This document shows, in pieces, positions 11,826 to 23,489 of a DNA stretch of 64,000 nucleotides. The notes under the pieces are model-generated. The model did not search any database, had not been told where the DNA came from, and saw nothing but the letters and a program-made list of their open reading frames with translations. The stretch is from Endocalyx cinctus. Lineage: Eukaryota; Ascomycota; Sordariomycetes; Amphisphaeriales; Apiosporaceae. Location: NCBI GenBank assembly GCA_001600455.1, contig BCKC01000003.1:4758754-4822753 (forward strand), given 5' to 3'. The stretch's first letter is position 1; each line of letters starts with the position of its first letter. The translations under genes were made by a program, and so were the position numbers.

Positions 11826-14157
11826 TTATGGTTTCATAGCCAACCCTGTCCATCTCCAAATATTTAAGTTAGAAAGGCCTATAAAAACCCAAGATATCAG
11901 CATCAATGGGAATGTTGATCCGATAAGTACATCTACCATAAATAATCCGGATGTCAGGGCAAATAGAATCCACCAGCGTATGGACTTGTAATCCCCAACT
12001 ACTCTTACAAAGAAGAAAAGGCCCAACAGCGTATTGAAAATGACGTATAGCAGAATAAATCCCCAGCCTATGAAGTAATTTCCGAATACACTGAAGAATA
12101 TGAATGCTATGGCGCTAGCAACTGCAATTACTCTCCAATATACAGTATATCTGGTCACCGCGCCGACTAATTTCCGTATAAGAACACCGATGCTTAGCGA
12201 TAAAGGGAGGGTGAGTAAGAGACCGACCGCGGTGACGGCAAACGTTGTCCAGTTATAATTTAAGTTAGAAGAGGTGCCAATGATGGAGATAATAGCCTCC
12301 GTCGCGTTACGAGTCTCTACGGGGAGAGTACTGAGTGAAGAATTAGTGTAATTTGAGAATCCTTGCGGTCCTTCGAAAATGGGGGGGTTTATATTCATTC
12401 CGAAGATACTTGTCGTGAGCGATAGCGGCAAAAAGATGGCGGCTATAATTGTAAGTCTGAATACTCTAGAGTCCTGGGTGAGCTGGAAGTGCTGAAGTAA
12501 CATAGCCTGATCTCCTCTTATATCTTCTCGAAGCTTCGAGAGTTCTTCATCCAAGAACACCATGTCATCTCGAACGGTCTTGAATCTGTCAACGAGTGGA
12601 ACCCCACCGTCCCAGTGGCTGGATATATCTTGGGCGCTGGCCCAGTGAGTTAACCTGTCCAGAACATGTAAACTGTGCGAGATTCCCTGTTCGGCAGCTT
12701 TGCGACAATCTTCTAAATGCAGAAGGAATCTGGACTTGCTGGTGGAAGGATGCTGGCGCCCAAGCACACTCTAATATTGATTATTAGTCAAGTGATTTCG
12801 GGAAATTGATAGAAAATATTATTACTTACCATTTGATACGTCTGTTCCTGGCATGCGTGCAAAAAAGACGTTGTATCTTCGATAATAACCTCAAAAATAC
12901 AGAGTATCGAGACAGCGGCTTCGAAGATGGGAGACCCTCTAATGGGAACCGTCACCTCGTCGGTAGCCGAAGTTTCGCCGTTCAAAGCCCGATTGCGCTT
13001 CTTAGAGAAACTCGTCTGCGCGTGACAAGACCTAAATGAAATGAGAAGCCGAATTGGACTAGACTCAGACCTGGCCGGGATAAAAATGATCCTAGCACAT
13101 TCAGAACTTGGGATACGTTTATGTTGTTCGTGAACATATACTGCTAAATCCGTGCTGAAACGGGTGACCTTGTGCTGCCATAAGAGCTGGATCTCGTTAT
13201 CTCCACGCGTGGGGTCCATGTTTCCGTCCCCACGAGTCGTCTGTCTCCAGTGGATCCTGCTACGAGGGTCGGAGGCCCCGTCAGTTTTTGATCTCATGGA
13301 AGGAGGTAAACGCGGTCTTGGACGGCTGAATTCGTGAATATTCCTCGGGGCTTCGCTGGATGACCAAGGGGTGATATCTATGCCCCATGTCGCCGCAATA
13401 AGAGTCTGAATTATCCAAGCTGGAACCAAATGTAACGACCGTAGTCGCCATGTCATAGTAGCTTGAGTCGATTGACGAAAAGAAAATATAAATTTAATAT
13501 CGCGCGGGTCAGGTTCCTCCGCAAGTGCTCTGAGAGAGTAAATGTGAGAAACATCATCATATCATGATAAAACGTTAAGCAACATACACGAGTTCAAGGC
13601 TATGACTACTATCTTCTCTCAACTCTGATACGACGCGACATAGCCAATCAGATATTGTGTCATCATCTTTCAATGACACGGGCTGTGTCATTCTACCTGG
13701 AGTTCATTTTCTGACCGATTAGCTTATATAATAGCAACATTGTATATTATTATGACGTAATGGATGACCTACTCTTCCCGAGTCGCGTGAATTCACCATC
13801 ATTTTCCATCAACGTAGTAAATCTCCAATGTGAGAAGAGTCGGTCGCAGGAACTCTGTATTGCAGGACTAGGTCTTGAAATACGCGAAATGAAATTTAAT
13901 ATGGGATTTGGACGATGCTGCGACTTGGCGGGACGGTTCTTCAGGGGTTTGTAGTCCTTTGGAAGTTCACGTAGTTGCCGAGGTATCTGAGAGTCGTGAT
14001 ATTTAATTTCCTCCCTTAAAATTGTCTCGACATTGTCCTTAGTCACGCTGCCTCCCCATTGAAGCAGAAAGAGGAACCGTTGCCTCTTTTTTTCCGATTT
14101 ATTGTGAATCGAGGATATGTTTCCCGCTTCCATTGCCTCGACGCGATGCGAATTCAT
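11826..14157 (-). CDS. CorA-like divalent-cation-transporter-family membrane protein, four exons
   Basis: Predicted 712 aa from ATG 14157. Exons are 14157-13773, 13696-13588, 13529-12830 and 12770-11826. All junctions keep frame and the summed length is divisible by three. The first two thirds are cytosolic. The last exon has a helical segment (FLDEELSKLREDIRGDQAML) leading into a membrane helix followed by the CorA signature GMN in LSLTTSIFGMNINPP. Four more hydrophobic helices follow, so the tail is longer than the two-helix CorA core. This matches the large fungal group of CorA-domain proteins of unknown cargo, often annotated as ankyrin/CorA proteins; no ankyrin repeat is evident here. 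Magnesium transport is plausible from the GMN motif but not proven. No defects are seen. Confidence 0.85.
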
Positions 14158-15199
14158 TTTCGATATACCAAGTGGTGAGCAGAGTCAGGGTGATGATGGA
14201 GTTTTGGTTTGAGCCTGGCTGAATAGTCAAATACGAATAGGTGCCTAGGATAAAAGCCGACGCTTACGGGATTCTACCCCTGGAGGGTAGGTGGCTGAGT
14301 GGGTGAGCCTTTCAGCCGAATCTACACGTATACTCCGTAATCTGAATAGATATGCCTAACCAGCCAAGCCAGCCAGCTAAGGAGACAAGGGGAATCGAGA
14401 GCCGTAATGGTGGGTTACAATCGACCCCTGTCAGCGCTTACTTATCACCAATCCAGCCGAAGATTCTGGCAGATTGGTCGCGATAACCAATAAGTGTCTT
14501 GTATTTATATTTCTGATGCACTTCGTATTGTAGATAGTAATTACAAAGAAAGTTGTCACATTTTTGCTGTGCCGCTTCGTTATCATTGTACTCGCCTATA
14601 CTGGTTAATAAGAGTCATTAGTTAACTAGAAGTGAACTTACAGCCCATAGAACGTCCTAAGTTTACAATTTTTACTGTGTTACACAAAAAATAAGATAAG
14701 AAAACGACAGGGGTTTTTAAAGATGGTTCCGTAGAGGCGTGTAGAAGACCCTTCGTAAACTCAGGCATTTATCCGCTTTCAGAGAGTTCTGACCCATGAT
14801 AGCGCTCTTATTAGCTACTTTGTATTCAAGAAATTCTAGCAACAAAGCCTGAGAACAAGTATGTCAACTTTGACCTCACGTAGGAGTTACCATGTTATAG
14901 CGTGGGTTCAAATATCGATGTTCTCCAAATCGATCATGAGCGACTTGGATAGCTTACGCATCAAGATATCGAAAGACGTTGCGAGCCGCATCCGAGAAGA
15001 ACATAATTTCTCCGAGTCAACTTTGCGCCAGCGACAGATCTGCACTAGCCTTTTCGCTGATATGACGATCTCACGTACTGTTTAGGTGGTAAAAAAAAAA
15101 AAAAAAAAAAATCTAATAGGTCGCGGAACTAGTGTAAGTGTAGTATGCTGCCCTGGGGCCGTAATCGGGCGTAGCTGTGCTGTAAGGCCGGGCCTTCGT
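14158..15199. other. Intergenic spacer with one dispersed-repeat copy
   Basis: No supported gene. It holds one TACTCCGTA word (14331-14339), the dispersed repeat at 14625-14775 and a 20-base A run at about 15091-15110. A 74-codon open frame at 14861-15085 has no recognisable features and ends at the A run. Confidence 0.5.
14625..14775. repeat. Dispersed MITE-like element, copy 1
   Basis: Shares two blocks with 54957-55168. The left block (about 14627-14681) contains AGAACGTCCTAAGTTTAC. The right block (about 14711-14768) contains AAAGATGGTTCCGTAGAGG and TTCGTAAACTCAGG. CCTAAGTTTAC at 14656 and GTAAACTCAGG ending at 14765 are inverted copies of each other with one mismatch, as expected of short terminal inverted repeats. 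The AT-rich centre differs in length and sequence from copy 2. No coding capacity. Confidence 0.8.
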
Positions 15200-16102
15200 T
15201 TAGGCCGCAAGACTACCTGCTGTATCCTGAGGTTTGCAGACAAAACCAAAGTAACCAAATGTGCTCTTCTGGTCTCCGAGCATTTCCATATGGATATCCC
15301 AGTCGACACCTTCACTCCGCAAGATAGGTTTCATGAAACGAGGTTGGCGATAAGTGACGTAAAGAAAAGTCCCATCGGGCTTCAAAACACGTAAAACCTA
15401 TATAGACATACGGTCAATTCCGTTTTCCGAAGTCTAATATTGGTTGGTGACGAACCTCTCTAAGATACTGGCCGGTATTTTGAACGACATCATCGGGAGG
15501 GCTCCACGGACTCCCGTGGATCATAGCATCTAATGTGCCCTTATCAAAAGCAACGTCTATTGATTGGGACTGTAGATATTATGATTAATGCCTTTCCGTA
15601 ATATGCGAGGTATACATGTAACATGATAGGTAGGACTATCAACCTTCAGTTTACGTACGGGAATACTGTCCATATGACGGACGTCCATCAACTCCCATTT
15701 AATGCCATCCACGTTCGCATGTCTCTGTGACATTACTTTTACAGCTGTCTTTGAAAAATCAACACATAGCTGAGATCGGTAACCACTGGCAGCTAGATCG
15801 CAAGGTATGGTCTGTGCCCTTACCTGGTCAGTAATTCACGATCTATAAATAAGTTTTCGAGATAAAAGTATATGGCAAACGTTAATGAGATGAGTGCATA
15901 CGCTATCGCCAGAACCCAGGTGAAGAATTTTGGGTGATGTGTCAGGGCGGTAGGGTTGGAAGAGGTGTTTCTGGAAGAATGGTAATAGGTCTCCAAAAGA
16001 CCTGAACCATTCGTGAACCTGGTCATCTTCCCCCACCGCCGAATATCTCTCATCCCAGTAGTCGGCATGAGCCAATCGCTCAATTTCTTCCTCTGACATC
16101 AT
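15200..16102 (-). CDS. SAM-dependent methyltransferase of the EEF1AKMT4/METTL13-like family, four exons
   Basis: Cytosolic class I methyltransferase; animal relatives methylate lysine in elongation factor 1A, so a protein-lysine substrate is likely. Start ATG 16102. Exon 1 encodes HADYWDERYSAVG and HEWFRSFGDLLPFF, then the SAM motif I as LHLGSGDS. After an intron (GTATGC donor near 16100-15905, TACCAG/CACAG acceptor near 15812) comes LCVDFSKTAVKVM (acidic motif II) and WELMDVRHM. The third exon has DVAFDKGTLDAMI, the family's motif IV region, and the last exon VLRVLKPDGTFLYVTYRQPRFM. One donor is GTTCGT, a variant also needed in the LysM gene of this window. It is about the usual length for fungal members and looks intact. 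Confidence 0.85.
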
Positions 16103-17058
16103 TTTCAAATAGCGAAATTTCGAGTGTTCTTAATATCTTAGGTAGTAAAATCAAGCAGATCAATTTGAATACGCGCACCTTAAATCTATAACTTAATCAC
16201 TAAAACAGGTGCACAAAGGACTCGAAATTTCAGTTTTAATTAAACGTCAAAACCATAAAAAGAGGGGTTAAGCCCTGAAGGAGGTAGCTGGAGTGCTGTC
16301 AGCTGGTTGCGGTTGGCTAATACTACGGAGAGCCATCCGTTAGGCATAAGGGACTGTACGGAGTATAATATTAGCAGTAAACCGCCCTTATTTTATAGTT
16401 GCCTATCAAGTAGGGTATTGCTGATAGATGATAGTTTATTTAGGTTTATAAATTGAAGTAATTACCTTCGGAAGAAAGGGGGAAATAATTCATTTATCCT
16501 TTCCCACTCTGTTCAATCGCTTTCTCGGGTTTTTGCAACTAGGCACTATATTGTGTTATACGGTATACAGCTCGTATAGTAGAATATATATATACCTATA
16601 AAACGGAACTAGAAAAAAAAAAAAAAAAAGAAAGAAAGTGTCAAGCCCCTTAAACAAACGCTGCCAGGCTGCTTCAAAGGCTTCTTACACTTCGTAATGG
16701 ATTATATTTCATTTTGTAAATTGATTTTAACGAGGTGAAAGTCACCTAAAGAAGACGATCAATTGGATCTCCACTCAATTAAAATAAATATCGAAATCTC
16801 CAAGATAACGATACTTTGAAGTAAACTTCATATGGATTTTGCTGTGAAGGATGGAAGCCCTCGAAGTTTTATTTGGGCTGACGTAAGGAGAAAGTTCGCC
16901 GATGACCACAGCTGGACCACAGCTAGACCAAAAGCTAAGAATCCTGATCAGGCCATATACCTGAGCTTAGAAATAATCAGAATAAAATGATACGATTTTC
17001 TAATAATCGTAATACAGTCGCTCATCAACCTTACTTAACCTTTTCATAACATATCACC
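16103..17058. promoter_or_regulatory. Divergent intergenic region, methyltransferase / glycosyltransferase
   Basis: About 0.95 kb of AT-rich sequence between divergent genes; it should contain both promoters. TACGGAGTA is at 16357-16365 and a related TACGGAG at 16324. A poly-A tract sits near 16612-16635. No coding frame is supported. Confidence 0.5.
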
Positions 17059-18843
17059 ATGTTTAACAGTATTGAAGTTGGTACATCGTCTTTCAACATG
17101 TCGCCCGCACTATCGTATAATCGCCACGATCCCCACGACTGCATTCAAACCACCATTCTCCTTGTTATTGGCACCGGAGGATTCACACATGCAGGTTAGT
17201 ATTGTCTATCCTACGAATAGTGATCATCATGGAATTCTAAGTCTTGGCAAACATCACCATCCAGCGCCAGTATTGGAACTAGGTAGAATCTTAGCCTCGA
17301 GGGGTCATCGTATAATCTTCGCGACTCATAAAGGCCAGAATAAATGGGTTGAGAACTCATCCTATGACTTCATCGGTGAAGTTTACCCCGTGGGCCCTCC
17401 TATGGATCCCGACGTTGAGGCTAAACATTATCTGCAGATGCAGAAATCTGACATTAGGGTCGACTACAAGGACTATGCGCAACCAAAATTCACCGTTGAC
17501 GCCTTTTGGGAGTCAGATTATGCTCACCTAAAAGATATCGCTCGAGCTTGCAAGCCTGACATGATCGTCGCCGATTTTTTTGTCGAGCCCGCAGTTAGGG
17601 ATATACAAGTATCAACAGGGATTCCTATCGCTACGTCTGGCCCCAAATGCCGTACGGCATGGTCAAGGTTCCGTATATCCCTGGGATGCCAGGGTTTCAA
17701 GTCGATGCCCTGACAAGCGAGCACGCATCCATGTGGACCAGAGTTCGTGCCGCACTCAGACCCCTACGGGCTATACCGACCATCATCTCATATCTAAGAT
17801 TCGTCCGAGGGATGCGGCGCAGGGCTGGACTAAACTATTCCCTGCCCATTCAAAATAAACCCGATTATCTGGTACTCGTCAACTCTTACTGGGGTATGGA
17901 AACCCCCAAGGATCTACCCCCCCTGATGGCGTTAGTTGGGCCTATTTTATCGGAAGAATTCGCTCCCCTCGATGGACCCCTAGAAAAGTTCTTCTCTTCC
18001 CGTAAAAGGGTGATCTACATCTCATTTGGCACCCACGTCCAGGTTCAGCCAGGGGACCTCGAAAAGTTGGTCGGAGCTTTGTCCAAGCTTCTCCAACAGG
18101 GTCTAGTAGACGGTATCATCTGGGCGGCAAACGACGCGCAGCTTAGCCTGTTCCGTCCCGGTCAGAAATTGCACCGCGAAGACCTTACGGTTGCCGAAGC
18201 TGTGGGAAATCGGGACACATCTTGGCTATTCACACCATTCGCCCCGCAAAGGGCGATCCTCGCACGCAGCGAGACGGCGCTCTTCATTACGCACGGAGGC
18301 GGCAGCAGCGTCAGCGAAGCCACCTTCCACGAGACTCCCATGCTCGTCCTAGGCTTCTTCTTCGATCAGCCCCTAAATGGGCTACGAATGCAAGAAGCCG
18401 GGGTGGGTCTCGCACTCGACGAGGCAAATTTTACCGAATCCGAAGTATTCGAAAAAGCGCGCAGGCTATTGCGGGACGAAGACGGGTCGGTAATGCAAAA
18501 TGTGCAGCGCATGGGTCATATCGCGCGAATCTCAGCACGAAAGAAGGAACATGGCGCCAATCTCATCGAAGAGGTACTTTTCGACCATCGACATAGCCTA
18601 ATTATCCAACCTAAAGGAGCAACTAGCCAGGCCAAGCAGCGGCGCAGACGACCGATGCATCTTCAGACGGCCGATGCCAGAATGTCAGCCTGGAAAGCGA
18701 ATAATTGGGATTTGATGTGCGCGGGTATAGTGTCCGGGGCCGCCTTCACCTATCTTTCCTGGGTTGTTATAAGCACCCCTCGTGAATTGTGGGTTTCGTT
18801 GGGGAGGGGTTGGCTGGATTCAATAAAAGGGCACTTCGCTTAA
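17059..18843 (+). pseudogene. UDP-glycosyltransferase gene with a single-base frameshift
   Basis: Fungal GT1-type glycosyltransferase; transfers sugar from a UDP-sugar to a sterol or secondary metabolite. ATG 17059 starts exon 1 (to 17194), encoding TTILLVIGTGGFTHA. Removing a 70 bp intron (17195-17264) joins this to APVLELGRILASRGH, the expected acceptor-domain start; without splicing the motif is lost. The frame breaks at 17640-17647: SGP must be followed by QMPYGMVKVPYIPG, which lies one frame over. One extra C in the run GGCCCCAAATG restores a 571 aa protein. The C-terminal half has SFGTHVQVQPGD, the UDP-binding loop TPFAPQRAIL and HGGGSSVSEA, and ends in a hydrophobic anchor (CAGIVSGAAFTYLSWVV). 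Either a recent pseudogene or a homopolymer sequencing error. Confidence 0.85.
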
Positions 18844-19947
18844 CGCAAGCTTGAAGTTATTTGTTTTTCCTCTTTTTGATGATAAGTGAAGTAGCATAGG
18901 GAGGGGCTATGAGGTATCACTCTAGCTTGCTATAGATAAGGGGAGCCAGCGAGTTGTACGAAGTAGGACATATGCGCATCCTACATAATTATGATAAATC
19001 ATTGATAATAATTTTGTTGATGTTGTGCGAATGATTTAGATTAGATTTTCCGTTTAATGAATTAGGAGAGCTATCGTTTGTAGCACAAAGCCCCCTAGTC
19101 CTTCCAACTCACCGTGCAGCTAACTAGGGGTGTAAAAAGTTACCTAGGGGTTCAACAACGTACGTTGAGCCGTCATTGGCTTTATGGTCATTCCGCCGTA
19201 AAAGTTACTGTAAATATACAGCTGAGTTGCCGCGGAGCTCCGGCTCAGCATCGGTTAGGCCCAGGGTTAGTCCCGGGAGTCTAGGAGGTCGCGATAATCT
19301 CAGCTGCGAGCTCTGTTTGGGGCATACAGTATTATTGACATTGTGGACAGGTCGAGACCGTATAAAACAGTGGATTATAATCACTCTCGTAAACCATGGG
19401 AACAAATCCCTTTGGTAGATTCTTACATGAATAGTCCAAGTATCTGCATCATTGGCAGGAATGACCACTCATCCATGGAATTTGATATTCTCCGCATGTC
19501 GATTTTCTCATCTCGATCTACTAAAGCTATCCGTTGAACCTTCAGTGGTTGTTGTACAGTAATTCATTTATACGTCGCGATTTGGGGTAAGACATTATAG
19601 TGTGGTCGTAGAACCCCTCTCCTCCGCACGCAAGTCAGGTCGAATAAACATCAACGATCAGCAACCCATGACGTCCGTATGATCGAATAATGCACGCTCT
19701 ACACCGAACGAGGTAAACACGTTCGCGTATCTCTGTACAGCTCTGACATCAAAGGTGAAGTCATTATGGCACGCAATCATTGTCAGTGACGGCATATTTA
19801 GATGAACGAGGGTGTACTTAAATGATGAGAGATTCCACGTAAATGCTGAATTGAGTTTTGAATAGTTTGACATTCTCAGTCATTAAGTGAAAAAGTTCCT
19901 CTATCTACATTCTCAAGAATCAACCAGAAAACATTGCACATATAATC
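18844..19947. other. Intergenic region
   Basis: About 1.1 kb without a supported gene. A 71-codon minus-strand frame at 19658-19873 was considered but has no recognised motif. The last 70 bases are the 5' leader of the small gene at 19948. Confidence 0.5.
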
Positions 19948-20288
19948 ATGTCTGCTGACGGCCACGGTCTACCTGATGAATCTGTGCGTAGCGCACACGA
20001 CCTGATCCACCACGCGGAACAGGATGAGCACGAGCACGAGGCTGCTCAGAAACGCGGCATCTCGGACGAAGCTGCCCAGGCCGAGTACGAGTTGATACAT
20101 GGAGCCGAGGTCAGAGCTGACGTAAGTTGTCTCCTTCCTTACTTTCATCCCTCTTTTATCTTCGACTGTGTCGAATTTTTAGATGCTAGGTGCTGACGTG
20201 GTGTTTTATCGCCTAGAAGAAAAACAATGGCCCCGGTGCGAAAGTCAAGCATACCATAGGAAAGCTCCTCCCAGGAAAACATAATTGA
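19948..20288 (+). CDS. Small acidic, histidine-rich protein with an internal duplication, two exons
   Basis: Predicted 81 aa. ATG 19948 follows an AT-rich leader. Exon 1 ends at GCTGAC (about 20120); the intron starts GTAAGTTG and ends CGCCTAG at about 20216; exon 2 encodes a basic tail (KKNNGPGAKVKHTIGKLLPG) and stops at 20288. The first exon has two similar units, AHDLIHHAEQDEHE and EYELIHGAEVRAD, sharing the pattern L-I-H-x-A-E. No signal peptide or membrane helix. I do not recognise a named family. The clean splice junction and switch from acidic to basic composition make it look like a real short fungal gene. Confidence 0.65.
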
Positions 20289-20462
20289 TCCTTCTCTGAC
20301 ATGATGGTCAAAAAGATATTATGACATGGGAGGCGAATACTTGTACATCATCAGTGTTGTTGATTATGGTTTTGTTAAGTGACGAGTGTCATTACTATGT
20401 ACAGTTCATGTATTATTTATAATATTTCAACATTTGTTTCAAGAACTTGTGCTAGAACCCGA

Positions 20463-22317
20463 TCATACTTGTTCTGTATGCTCAGCCTGACCACCCTTAG
20501 CACTATGAGTAACAGCATCGTCGTGACCCCGCTGGGTGAGCTTGGTGGTGAGCGAGGTGTGGGGAATTCCTCGGTGACCTTCGCAGTTGTAACCACTGTA
20601 GGAAGCATGTGATATTAGTACCAGAATAAATTAATACGTTTAAGATAGAGGAAATAAATAGGTGTACTAACAAGACGGTATCCATCTGCTCCAATGTGAG
20701 GCCCTTGGTCTCCGGAAGTAAGAAGAAGGCCCACACACCCGCCACGATCATGACCGAGGCGAAGAAGAACCACGTCGCGAAGCCGAGGGACTTGAAGATA
20801 TACGGTAAAGCCTTGGTGATGGCGAACTGGGTCAACCATTGTACCATGGCGGTATAAGTGCCGGAGAAGTTACGAAGAGCGCCTGGGAAGATCTCTGCCG
20901 ACACGATCCACGGGATTCCGTTAAGACCAAAACTCCAGCTAATTCGAGGCGCGTTAGTAATTTAGAAAACAGTATGCAAGAGATCGCTACATTTCAACTT
21001 ACAAAACAGAATAGATCATGATAAAAGCAATGGCAGCTTGTCCTCCGGCGGCTGTCGACGGGGACAACGTACCACCGGCGGAGATGATGTCGGCCGGGTG
21101 ACCGATCTTGACGTAAGCACCGACGAACCACAAACAGGACGAGCAAGCTAGCGAGGAAATGATGGTAGGACGTCGACGTCCAAGCATATCGACGAAGAAG
21201 ATGTAGTAGATGATCGATGCCACAGCCTTGACCAAGCCGTAGACACCGGTATACAGAGACACATCAGTAACACCTAGAGATCCGAACAGCGTAGGACTGT
21301 AGTAGTTGATCGCCGCGGCACCGGAAAAGTTCTGAAGTGCGAAAGCACAGGCAACGAGCAGCACACGGTTGCGCATACCTTTCTTCGAGAACTCCTTCAA
21401 GGCGCCGCGGAACAATGCCAATTTACCCGATCCGTACGCGTCCGAAATCGAAGTCTCTTCGTGTAGCCTGTTTCGGATGGTATCGATATCCTCCTGGACG
21501 TAAGGGTGGTCGACTGGTAGACCACGGATACTTTCGAGGGCCTTGTAGGCCTGATCCGTCTTACCTTTCCTCATCGACCATAAGGGACTTTCGTGGAGGA
21601 AAAAGCAGCCGATGAAGAGAGGTACGGAAGGGATGAGCTGAACGGCCATAGGTATTCTCCAGCTTACCGAGCTGTTGGCCGACACGTTCTGAGAGATACC
21701 GTAGTTGATCCAGAAGCCAATAAGCGAGCCAATCTGGTACGCGATCTCGAACAGGCCCGTCAAAATACCGCGAATCGAGGGCACCGACAGCTCAGCGATG
21801 TAACTGGGCACCGTCGCCGTGATGGCACCGCAGCCCACGCCGGTCAAGACTCGTCCAGCGTAGATCATTCCCAAGCTACCGTTGGTGACGATCATGAGGA
21901 TAGCACCGATGATGAAGACAAGAACGTTAACGTTCAGAGCCCACTTACGACCGATGCGCTCGGTGACGAAGAAGCAGATTATGGCGCCAAAAAATGCGCC
22001 GGCCTGAAATGCGGATGTGATGTTACTAGATACGTCGCTCGAGTTTTCCGACGTAATACCGAAGTCCTTCTTGAAAGCGGCGCGCGCGATTGTGGTACCG
22101 ACGAAGGCGGAATCGTAACCGAAGCTATTTTAAAAGTAAAAATTGTTAGGAATCAAAGTCTCTACGTTCGTCTAGCTTGCGCGATTCCACTGTCGCATTG
22201 AAAACACTTGACTTACAGAAGAGATCCCATGGCTATGATACCACACTCGGTGTACAACCTCCAATTGTACACCTCTTTCGGCGTGGGCCGATCTTCGATG
22301 GCGCGAAATCCTCCCAT
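20463..22317 (-). CDS. MFS sugar/quinate-type transporter (SP family), four exons
   Basis: Plasma-membrane proton symporter of the sugar porter family, 12 helices. The ATG at 22317 starts a short exon with VEDRPTPK-like EDRPTPKEVYNWRLY, a pattern shared with fungal quinate permeases. Splicing (donor about 22215, acceptor TTAAAATAG about 22128) gives LFGYDSAFVGTTIARAAFKK. The main exon has ERIGRKWALN (loop 2-3), GRVLTGVGCGAITATVPSYI (the sugar porter helix 5 motif), FFLHESPLW (PESPRW variant) and INYYSP. After the next intron come WSFGLNGIPWIVSAEIFP and LPETKGLTLEQMD, the PETKG signature. The last exon (to 20463) is a polar C-terminal tail starting FGYNCEGHRG. Intact. Quinate versus hexose cannot be decided from this. 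Confidence 0.87.
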
Positions 22318-23489
22318 GGTGAATTTGAACCCTTGAAAAAAGAAAGTCTTTGATCCGAACTTCTTGTGTCGTTTTTGGTCTCGCCCGTTGAGAGGGTCTT
22401 GTTTTCTTTGGCCGTTTCTGGCAGTACAAATTGAGGGAATTGTACTGAACAAGCTTGTCGAGATGGAAAAGAAGAAAAGTTTGGAGAGCGGGACGTAACG
22501 TCTTTTCGTTTAATTTTCAAAAAAAAAAAAAAAAAAAACGAGACTGACTAGGTAAGTAAATTATTTAGAACATGCGACAACGCGTCGCTCCAAGATGTCC
22601 ACTCGAATTAGTAGCTGGTGCAATTCGGAAAATCGTCGCATTTCTTCCTGACAGACGGGTGATCACCTGAAATAAGAAAGGAGAGAAATTCGAGTCATTG
22701 GCCTAGCATCGTACTGTGTATCCATTCCTATTCTTGCGGGGGCTCCACGTCCTCTCGACTCGACGCCGAATCCGAAAGCGGGGACGACGAACGGTGTGAA
22801 GACGCATCTCACGATGTTTTCACCTTTCCTATTTTTCTTTTTCCCATGGGGCAATGGAGAGATCCACAGCTGAAAAGCGCGGAGTTTTTTTCCAGAAAGG
22901 AGCACTGCTAAACTGGAGCTTTCGCGGGGATATGCTGTCTAATTGGTTACGACGCTCGTCATAAACCCACAAGCTTCTTCCCTGATTCATTTCGCACCGT
23001 CGCACGCGCCATACGATATTTCATCATCCCGATATTGTGGTATCGGCAATGCCTTACCGAGCCGATGCGATAGGCGACGAGATTAAATCGCTCGCATACT
23101 TGTATATAGTCCTAAGACTATCTACGGATAAATTATCCGTATGAGATGATGTAGTTGTATCATGTTTTCAGGGATTATTTAATTCTAGTCAGCGACTAAA
23201 AGAATTGAATGACCTGGTGTGATCTTAAAGACAATTATAACGTGATTCAAATTGCTGAAAGACTAGAACTTGACTTATCCAAATAGTGCGCCATCATAAC
23301 ATAGTATTGATTCTAGACTCAAGACAATAAGAATACAGGCGACGAAACCCTTTATATAGACGACTTTTATCATCGGCAACTAATCTAGCGTCACCCTTGA
23401 ATAGATCTTACCTCGATTTTCTATCTTTCTTTCTTTCTAGCAGTTCAACCCCCCCTTCCTCCTCTCCCTTCCCCCCCACTAACTGTCAC
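22318..23489. other. Intergenic region, promoter side of the transporter
   Basis: About 1.2 kb. It contains an 18-base A run near 22519-22537 and C/T-rich stretches near 23430-23480 next to the peroxidase 3' end. No coding frame is supported. Confidence 0.5.

Noticed and set aside
14861..15085. 74-codon plus-strand frame ending at a poly-A run
   Set aside because: The A run resembles a retroposed tail, but no target duplication or homologous source was visible and the peptide has no recognisable features.
19658..19873. 71-codon minus-strand frame
   Set aside because: No motif, no plausible neighbouring exons found; treated as chance.
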